Shown: in pieces, positions 56,401 through 64,000 of the stretch
Layout of the letters: the number at the start of each line of letters is the position of its first letter
How positions within the stretch are numbered: the stretch's first letter is position 1
Assembly (NCBI GenBank): GCA_029582165.1
Contig: CM055870.1
Location: 47,386,513-47,450,512 of the forward strand
Reading direction: 5' to 3'
Length of the DNA: 64,000 bases
Origin: Portulaca oleracea
Lineage: Eukaryota > Streptophyta > Magnoliopsida > Caryophyllales > Portulacaceae
Made by a program: the position numbers and the translations under genes
Notes under the pieces: generated by a model
Told to the model about the DNA's origin: nothing
What the model saw: the letters and a program-made list of their open reading frames with translations, nothing else
The model's database searches: none

Positions 56401-57727
56401 ACAGTTGAGAACTTCAATTTAGGCAAAAAATAAGCGAAATTCGCAATCTTCTACAGATGGAGACAAGGATAAGACTTGGTTTGTTGAGATCAGATAGCAC
56501 CTTGAACTATAAAAAAGATATGCAGTCCGGGAAATAATTATGTTAAATTAGTCCTCTCTTTCTGTCAAGTCTTTCCTTTACTGTTTATTTTATTGTAAAG
56601 CTCAATAGAGGACATTAGCATTGCAATGATGTGCAATTAGCTTTTATTTAGGAAAGATTGCTTGGTGGAGAGCAGCATAATGAGCCATAATTTACTTAAG
56701 TGTACTGGAAGGGTGTTGCATATAAAAGTACCTGACAAAAGTAATGATGTGCAATATGCTTTTTCCTAATGTTCTGCTGCCAGAATTCTTTAGTAGTTAC
56801 CTTTTTTTTTTTTTTGATGTTGGTGGCATAGCTTCCATGGATATTCTTTTCCTCCCTGGCCCGCATGTCACCAAAAAATGGGATGAGATCTAACAATATA
56901 CATTATATATACCGACCATATATTTAATGAACAATCTTAATTTTATGAGCGAACATGAAAAAATAAGTTAGTGAACAACCACGTCGAGCATAATAAATTG
57001 CAGAAATCTAAGATTGTTCTTTCTAACTTGTTATGTGCAACAAAACGTTCTCTATAAAAGAACTTCCTTCAAGGTAACTGTAAAACAGACTCTTCGTATG
57101 ACTAGTGGTGGATCTAGAAAATTTTCTTTATGTGATCCTTTGAAAGTAGATCATCCGATAACGGGGTCCCAAAATACATCTTTATTTAGTTATTTTTCCC
57201 AGTTTATTGTAGGCGTTAGTTACTAGGAATTGTTTTTTATTACCATGTGGATCTGCCTCTGCATATGCGTATAGCGAGTAGACCTCTAGGGATCATGCAA
57301 GGATGTTAATGGTGTTTGTGGTTGAGTTTTGTCAGATTATATGAAATGCTCTCAAAACCAACCGAAAAGCTCCCTGACATTGAACTTCCTGCAGGTGTTT
57401 GGCATGATGACAAAGCCTCTAGTAAGACTGTTGCTCCCTTCTCCATGGCACTTCAATGGCAACGTTGATCTATCCGATCCATCATCTCCTAAATCAATGT
57501 CGGCCCCTCTCCTTGGCAGTAGACTTGACTCTGAGGCTGCCTTGGGTAGCTACTATCTGGCGAGCCCAACCAGCTTTCGGACATTTCTAGCAACACCAGT
57601 TCACACGGTTCATCACTACTGGCGAAAATTTGATGACAGCTTCATGCGCCCCGTTTTTGGTGGTAGGGGCTTCATGCCTTATGTACCTGGCTCTCCTACA
57701 GATGACAGTCCACACCAATGGAAATGA
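50408..57727 (+). CDS. NHX: NHX-type Na+(K+)/H+ antiporter, 14 coding exons, 545 aa
   Basis: Exons: 50408-50590, 52444-52562, 52983-53080, 53289-53348, 53507-53553, 53968-54162, 54595-54641, 54763-54829, 54956-55056, 55170-55271, 55424-55562, 55638-55700, 56043-56126 and 57395-57727. All introns are GT-AG and the exons sum to 1,638 nt in frame. Key motifs: HLLEENRWINESITALI (43-60), the amiloride-site motif LFFIYLLPPI (87-96), ATDS (161-164), GEGVVNDATSVVLFNA with the N190-D191 pair, and AGLMRGAVSMALAYNQ with R396. The C-terminal tail has HYYWRKFDD-like HHYWRKFDDSFMRPVFGGRG and ends SPHQWK. About 10-12 membrane segments are expected. Length and motifs fit the vacuolar (class I, NHX1-4-like) antiporters that load Na+ or K+ into the vacuole in exchange for H+. 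Class and location are inferred from family knowledge. Confidence 0.97.
51295..51534. mobile_element. Small MITE in NHX intron 1
   Basis: The left end TGTGAGAAGATGCGAAG and right end CTTCTCATCTTCTCACA are near-perfect inverted repeats. The interior repeats TGTGGACAT / GTACATAA motifs. A clear target duplication was not found. Confidence 0.6.
51691..51765. repeat. (TTA)n microsatellite in NHX intron 1
   Basis: Two runs of ATT/TTA units are separated by ACTCC. Confidence 0.9.
53612..53928. mobile_element. Foldback (palindromic) repeat filling NHX intron 5
   Basis: The left arm (about 53612-53730) and right arm (about 53810-53928) are diverged inverted repeats. Within each arm a 35-45-bp motif recurs (GGACACYAATATACCAACTTT and relatives). 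It occupies most of the 414-bp intron between exons 5 and 6. No coding frame or definite target duplication was seen. Confidence 0.7.
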
Positions 57728-58540
57728 AAAATCAAAAAAGCTATGGCAACAAGACTGTAAAGCTCAGGTGTAGTGATATTGAGATTTGAGATTGGCTTTC
57801 TGACAGGCAGGTTGAGGTAGGTTGTTTTCCTTGCGTTGCACGGGCAATTTTGCAAGGCCAGTACTTCTTTTCGATTATTGAGAACCACAAAAGGCTGAAT
57901 GAATTGCGTCAAAGATGCTACAAAGAGCTGCAATACAACAAAACGCACAGCAACTTAAAGCAGTACAAGCAACCATCAAGATTGCAAGGCCAGTATTTCG
58001 ACAGGGAGGGCCTCTGTCAGAATATGAGGCTTGTAGATCGCCGTGTGACATGTCTTCAAAGATGCTGCATGCATGTGTGAAAGTCACAGCCCCAATGTAT
58101 TAGCGGAAACTAATACGTTTTTGGCTTTTTCAAAAGGTTTTTTGGATCTGTCAGAACAACCTCTTCAAGGCTGGCAACATCTAGATCCACTTAGATGCTG
58201 CGTTAGCGTGACTATACTGGGGTTTGTTGTTGTTGTAATACGTTTTTGGAGTTGATATTGGTGATGGGAGTTGTCGCCAACAAAGTTTTGATCCTTGTCA
58301 TACAAGAGAAATGCAGAGTGGGGCCCATGTAGGGCCTTCAATGGTGGAACATGTGTATATGTTCATTTACTGTAATGTAAAATCCTAGCTAATGTGTTTG
58401 AGATTTTGAGATAGGTCATCTTCTTGCTGGCTCATGGGAAGCTAGGCACCAAGTGACTACTGATGTAATGGTTCATGTTGTTGTTTTGTAAGTTAATACC
58501 ACAAGAAATGATTTAAACATTGACTTGTGGCTGAAAATTG
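57728..58540 (+). other. NHX 3' region with a small open frame
   Basis: Probable 3' UTR. At 57915-58103 an ATG frame of 62 codons (MLQRAAIQQNAQQLKAVQAT, then IARPVFRQGGPLSEYEACRS) looks less random than its neighbours, but I recognise no family. The strings GGCAATTTTGCAAGGCCAGTA and GATTGCAAGGCCAGTATTTC repeat about 130 bp apart. It may be only UTR. Confidence 0.4.
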
Positions 58541-60009
58541 CTAGATAATTTCAACAACATTATGCAATGCAATTTCAACAACCTAGCTAATCTACTTTGT
58601 TGTTGGCTGTTTAGTTATTTATTGAGTATTTACAGTGGAGGTTTTGAGTTCGATGCCAGTTACACATGGTCTTGTTAGGTTGTTTGAATTTTATGCTAAA
58701 TTCGGGTTCATGTCCAGACTTGAACTTGAATGTTTGGACAACGTCCAACAAATTCAGACATTCAGTCAAGTTGGTTTGAACAATCTAAGGTTAGATGTAA
58801 TCACAAATTTGCCCATGTTATTTGAAAAATAACATTGATGTTCCCTCACTTCAGGTGCTAATTACATATGTGCAACATTCTAGTGAATGTTGTGGTTTTT
58901 AACCTTGACATGGCTGAAATACCTCCCATGGTTTGTTCCAAGGAGCCAACGTTTCCAAATACTAACGTGGTATGGATGTAGTCATTTCCTCTTTGGAGCT
59001 GCTAGATTCAGAACAAACAAAATGAGACAAAATCAAAGAAATTGAGAAAGTATCAATTGAGGGAGAAAAAGAAAATACCAACTATAGTAACTGGAGAGGT
59101 ATAAGAGAATGTGGAGCTGGAAATCCGGAATAGGGTCAAACTCCAAGATTAGTAATGAAACTTTGGATTAGGATTCATCGACTGATCTATTGGCATTAAA
59201 TTTGGATGAACTATTTGACACTCATGTATCTTGGGTTTGGGATGTCTTTACCTCCGTGAACCGAGGAAAAAAGGGAAATTGGAGGATATAGAAACTTCAG
59301 ACATGATTTGTGTGTGTGTTGGGGGGGGGGGGGTAGGTTTAGGGTCATTTGGCTTCTATGACAGAACAAAATGTCGTCAACCATCACCATCAATAATATG
59401 GTTAAGTATGTAAAGAAATAAGAAGAAAAGCAGGGATTAGCAATTTTCTTCTCGATTGAACGTTAGAAGATGACGGCGGTATTGAAGTCGTAAATGACAA
59501 ACAGGGAAACCAAAAAGAAAAATTGGTCAACAATTCTAATAAAAGTTCATTGGAATGTTTTAGCCAAGTTCAAAAATAAAAGCTTTCACCTAAATGTAAA
59601 TGTTTGTAGTTATCAGCTAAGGTGAGAAAGTATCAAACCTATTTTTCAAACCTTATGGACAAATTTATAGTTACATTTGACCTTAAAGAGCATAGATGTA
59701 AAACAAATTCAGTCTTGTTACCTTCATATCTCTATATGAGATCAATTCATGATCAAAATAGTGATGAGAAAAATATGACAATGAAGTACAAATGGTAAAA
59801 GAACAAAATTGTACAATTCTAAGATTCTCATTTTCACTTTGCCAATGTCTATCAAAATTGGTTGCATTTAATTAATGCATGGTTTTGATCCTTCAAACGC
59901 CACTCCCAACTTCTACCCTCATTTACAATTCACTCAGCATGGATTCCAATCAGACCACATAATCACAGCCACCAACAATAATAGTTTCATCCAAAGAATA
60001 GTAAACAAA
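58541..60009. other. Spacer between the convergent NHX and VAP genes
   Basis: No gene was recognised. A poly(G) run lies at 59321-59332. The part next to 60009 should contain the VAP 3' UTR. Confidence 0.5.
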
Positions 60010-60333
60010 CTATGAACTAACTGCTGGAGGCTGCATCATATACCCAACTGTAAGACAGATGAGTGCAACCATACAAATATACAACAAAGGAAACCCCACA
60101 TGAACCGTCCTTGCACCAACTCTCCGCTTCATCAACATCTACAAAAGGAAAAAGACAGTATGTTAGATACTATCTTAACTGCAGAAAGCTTTTATCAATA
60201 AACACATCACTGCTTTCTGCAAGTAAATCTAACAGTTATTATGCACGGTTGATTTTACAGGGTTTGAAACAAAGTTGCGTATGTCTAGTTTAGAAAGGAT
60301 AGTTTTGGCTTATAAATTGCATTCCAGCCATGC

Positions 60334-60391
<58 letters not shown>

Positions 60392-62186
60392 GTGTAGCTG
60401 CTTTTTGTCAAAATAAGTGTTACCTTTCTATTTCTAGATGGAGAATGTAATGGTGGAAGTTCAGAAAACATTCTGCTTCACATGAGGGGTTTGTGATGAA
60501 TGAAAATTCATAAACACCAGAAAAAACAAATGTAATAAAGGAAAATCAAACCATAGTGCTTTCACAAACAAGTTAATGTAAGTCTGGTAGATTTGAAGAT
60601 ATTTGGTTGAGGAGATTATATGAATATCGCTAATTTCTTCTGAAGGTGATTCAACAATGGAAGATCACAAGGTTCAATCATGATAGTCTTTCTTTCAAAA
60701 ATCATTCACCACATCAGATAACTTTCTGCAACTTCAAAAAGTTATAGAATAGCTCGTTGCAGCTCCGGAAAGACTCAAGATGTCAAAGAACACGGTTAAT
60801 AGTATGAAGAAATATTACATGTTTAGAACAGGTCGACATCAGATTTGTCATTAACTTTTTGAAGACAAGAATTTATGTCGATGTTATAGATTTATTCTCA
60901 TAATAGGTGCCATATGGCTTTTCATTAATGAAATTTCTTGTTTTATAAAAAATAAATAAACAAATAACACACCAATAGCACATGGTGTCGAAGGATCACA
61001 CAAACAGTGTGGTGCAGTGACTGCATCCTTTTGGGATTTTTCAGGATCCACCACAATGTTTGTCAACCCTAAAGAATCTTAGTCTTTACATAGTCCCTCA
61101 CCAACTAGATGTATCAGTGTTTGATGCTATAAAAGTATCATCTCTAAGTTAATTACTTTCCCACCATCATGATGTATTAATCAAGCATCAGAACCATTGC
61201 ACCACGATGTAAGAAAAGATCATATTCATCCTGGCAATGATTTTATTTTAAAAGAAAAACAGGTGACAGAAAAGTAACTCACTAGTTCCCGCTTGGTCAG
61301 TTCCTTCTGATGCATCACCTTGCTTCTCTCTTCCGTTAACATTACAACAGTTTGTTCAGCCTGCAAAAGAATTAGCGATTTCAACTCCTGCTTAGCCCTT
61401 CAGTGCAACAAGCAAAATTCAATAAACGACTCTGCTAATTCCCAGTCAAGAAAGGCTCACCTCTGCCAGCTTTAACCCCATAAGATCTATTTTTGACTTC
61501 AGATCCTCAGCCTGTTTCCTCAGTTCCTCCATCCAGTGATTAGGGGATTTTACGTCTTCCGCATTTTTGGAGTCCTTGGTATCCATACTTTTAGTGGTTG
61601 CCAGCTCCTTTGTACTCCCAGTAACTGTTGTGGCAGCATCACTGGAAGTTCTCAAAGCCTCTGTAGGGATTGCAGTTTTAGGTCCCTCTGGTTCCTGCAT
61701 AACCTAAGATAATGCACCAAATGAAAAGCTAGATTCCGTATTGGATTCATCATTCATGTTGAAAGCACTGCAAATTGAAAATTCAATCGCTTGTCTGACA
61801 AAATGACAGACAATATATGTACCTTATCGGATGGGGGAAGGTTTTCAGCTCCACTCGATATATTCTCTTTTGGTGGAGTAACATTTGATGCATCTTTATT
61901 CGAGACTTCATTAGTGGGTGCAGAAGCAGGGGGCTGGGCTGCAGGGACTAGGATCACTCTCATCTTTCTCTCTTCAATTTGTCTTCCAGACCCTTTGGCA
62001 AACTGCAAACATTAGGTGTAAACAAGCTGCCCCCGCTAAATTTACGAAGATGTCCCTGAACTTTTCTTACCATGTCCGTTGTGATGTCATCTTCTGTGGT
62101 TTCACTAGGGACAATAGTGCCTTGAACTAAGAACTTGTCTTTGCACTGAAGGTCAAGTGCAGATGCACGCTGCACTTGCATAGTAA
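60010..62186 (-). CDS. VAP27-type vesicle-associated protein, C-terminal 247 residues (5' part outside window)
   Basis: Minus-strand exons in coding order: 62186-62071, 62002-61823, 61703-61461, 61360-61283 and 60138-60010 (stop TAG at 60010-60012). All boundaries are GT-AG and phases agree. The first exon here encodes the end of the MSP domain, MQVQRASALDLQCKDKFLVQ, then GTIVPSETTEDDITTDM; the next starts FAKGSGRQIEERKMRVILVP. A Ser/Thr/Pro-rich linker follows, then a coiled coil (WMEELRKQAEDLKSKIDLMG to AEQTVVMLTEERSKVMHQKE) and a C-terminal membrane anchor (GFPLLYICMVALICLTVGYM). This is the layout of plant VAP/VAP27 proteins, which sit on the ER and tether it to other membranes and the cytoskeleton. 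The N-terminal MSP exons are not visible up to 64000. Confidence 0.93.
60335..60386. repeat. (GA)n microsatellite in the last VAP intron
   Basis: About 25 uninterrupted GA units in the intron 60139-61282. Confidence 0.95.
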
Positions 62187-64000
62187 CTGCATACAGTAAA
62201 GGATAGAATGAAGCGGAGACCATAAATAACCTTCGTGATAATGATTTAGCAGATAAGTAGAGAATGACAATGTTAACAAAGAAACAGATTGCTTTTCACA
62301 AATGTTACAATGACTTAGAAGTTAGAACCAAATGCACTAGAAAGCTTGTGCAATTTTGACCTAAAAAGTAGATGACTTTAGAGTTCAGACTTTATCCTCG
62401 TTTAAAAGGAACTTATAACTAAATTTGCAATGAGCTATCTGGAAAAATAAAAACAAAGAACAAAATTCAGTCTAAAAATTCGTTTCCACATACTGGGTGT
62501 CATAATCCCTACGTAAATCAGCATCCTAAAGTCCTAAACACATGTTATATTGGTTGTCATCATTACATCATATACCATTGTACCACTTGAGGGCCCCTGC
62601 TCTATTCACAATTTGATAGAAGCTTGTTCAGTTAATGCAGGGTTAAGGAAACCCCAAGACCTCATCTTTGCTTAATAAATAATGTTCACAACCAAATTTT
62701 CATCATGTAAGCTGAAATCTGAAAGCCTTCTAAGACATGTGCATGATGCAGTATCACAATGTTACATCAATAACATATATACAGCATGAAAGAGAAAAAA
62801 TATGAAAGCCTAATTTCATCCACATCAAGTAAACTTTGCCACTTGGATGCTTCAGATATAACTTTCTAATGGCATTTTCAATTTTGCCTATGTATTTCCT
62901 ATTAAACCTTTCCGACTGTCAAAGATATGGATCGGTGAACAACAGCAGGCGAGTATGGAAGAATCATACTTTCCTATTAAAACTTGTATTTAGTGACATT
63001 CCCGTCTTCCTTATTTTGCAAAATTTCAAATCTGTACAGGAGCTTTCTTATTCTCAGTGGAACAAATCCATTTCGGGGGGAAAGCTAGCTAATCTGATTT
63101 GTTCAACCCAAAACAAATGGATTCAAAACAAGAATTTTCTCTGAATTACAAGTATAATCTGATTTCTTCATCTTGATTTCTTAATCTCAAGTTAGTCTTG
63201 AACCATAATTATTTCCATTCCTATATTTAGTCACAAATCTTTTTTAAGACTTTACCTTTCTATTAGTGCAGGACAGCAACAACACTTTGTTCTACACCTC
63301 ATTGCTTCTTTCTAACGCCATCCTCTTGGCAAGAACGGAACTCTACTAGAAGGGATTTTTCTTTAAACTTTCATCGAATTTCTTTGAAATAGGCCTATTA
63401 CATGCCAAACATATCTATGTATATGGGAAGGACATATCTATATGACTATACACCACCTTCTTTCCCTCATTATCAGCATCACTCTTTTACTGTCATGTCT
63501 CCTTGTCATCATCAGGAAATCCTTGCTTTGGAACATAGCCAGCTCACTTAGAAATCTTGCTTCTAAGTTCTAAAATATCAAAAGCATTGACCCTAAGGAC
63601 ACTTGGACCTTTGTTGCATGTACTTCATCAACTTTAGGTGCTTCACTTACAGATTTAGACATTCGAACAATCACCAATTCACTTTTCTAGCACCGCTTCC
63701 ATATGAGTGACAGACATAAACAGCCTGTTCACAAACACCACTGTAAAGTGGCTTCATCTAAATTAAGTCTTGAGACCACTGCACGCTTCTTAAAGAGCTA
63801 ATCCCAAACTCAAGTACAATGGAAAATAGCAAAAAATGAAGTGATAATATCCTATCCTCACAGTTCTAGCTTCCCAACAACTTTTAACTAATGCGCAGTA
63901 GGTATTACATTTCAGATGCTTTCAACCAGGATTCATTTTGCAAAATAATTTGGTGTCATCACTCTTGTTATCATTTCAACAATTATGGTACTCTATAGCC
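62187..64000 (-). other. Long VAP intron running off the window (or start of upstream region)
   Basis: The exon ending at 62186 begins in mid-codon, so an upstream exon must exist. I searched the minus strand for the expected MSP segment (a KKYCVRPN-like motif) and saw none, so the intron appears to exceed 1.8 kb. No other gene was recognised. Confidence 0.6.

Noticed and set aside
62836..63144. 102-codon plus-strand ORF
   Set aside because: Antisense to the probable VAP intron; no domain and no splice context.
1..64000. CRISPR arrays, bacterial operons, tRNA or rRNA genes
   Set aside because: None seen; the tandem arrays present are microsatellites or transposon-derived.

Overview
This window is nuclear DNA from a flowering plant, most likely a eudicot. 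It is AT-rich, its genes are split by long GT-AG introns, and it is packed with plant-type transposable elements (long solo LTRs, an L1-type LINE with a plant RNase H domain, Ty1/copia, hAT, Mutator-like, PIF/Harbinger-like and Stowaway-like elements). The species cannot be fixed from the sequence alone. No tRNA, rRNA, CRISPR array or bacterial gene was seen.

The left half (1-32.3 kb) holds no host gene I can support. Positions 1-3966 look like one end of a long LTR with a GGATCC-rich hAT element inside it. Several MITEs follow. Positions 8673-24889 are a nested cluster: an outer hAT element with an 8-bp target duplication (GTAGAGAT) contains a minus-strand LINE. The LINE is split by two TG..CA elements with 5-bp duplications (CATGC and TCGTA), and one of these is split again by a third (CTTGA). 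Taking out each insert with one duplication copy restores the LINE frame. A Ty1/copia element (26008-32322) follows; its protease/integrase half is inverted relative to its LTRs and RNase H.

The right half carries three host genes. A plus-strand gene of 8 exons (33031-47285) encodes a 250-residue protein that looks like RHIP1 (RGS1-HXK1 interacting protein 1); its large introns hold LINE relics and MITEs, and one intron has a GC-AG splice pair. A plus-strand gene of 14 coding exons (50408-57727) encodes a 545-residue NHX-type Na+(K+)/H+ antiporter. A minus-strand gene (60010-62186, 5' part outside the window) encodes the C-terminal part of a VAP27-type vesicle-associated protein, a tail-anchored ER protein. 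NHX and VAP are convergent. The three look like unrelated housekeeping or stress-physiology genes. Nothing indicates a gene cluster, and I found no new biochemical system; the most unusual content is the transposon architecture.
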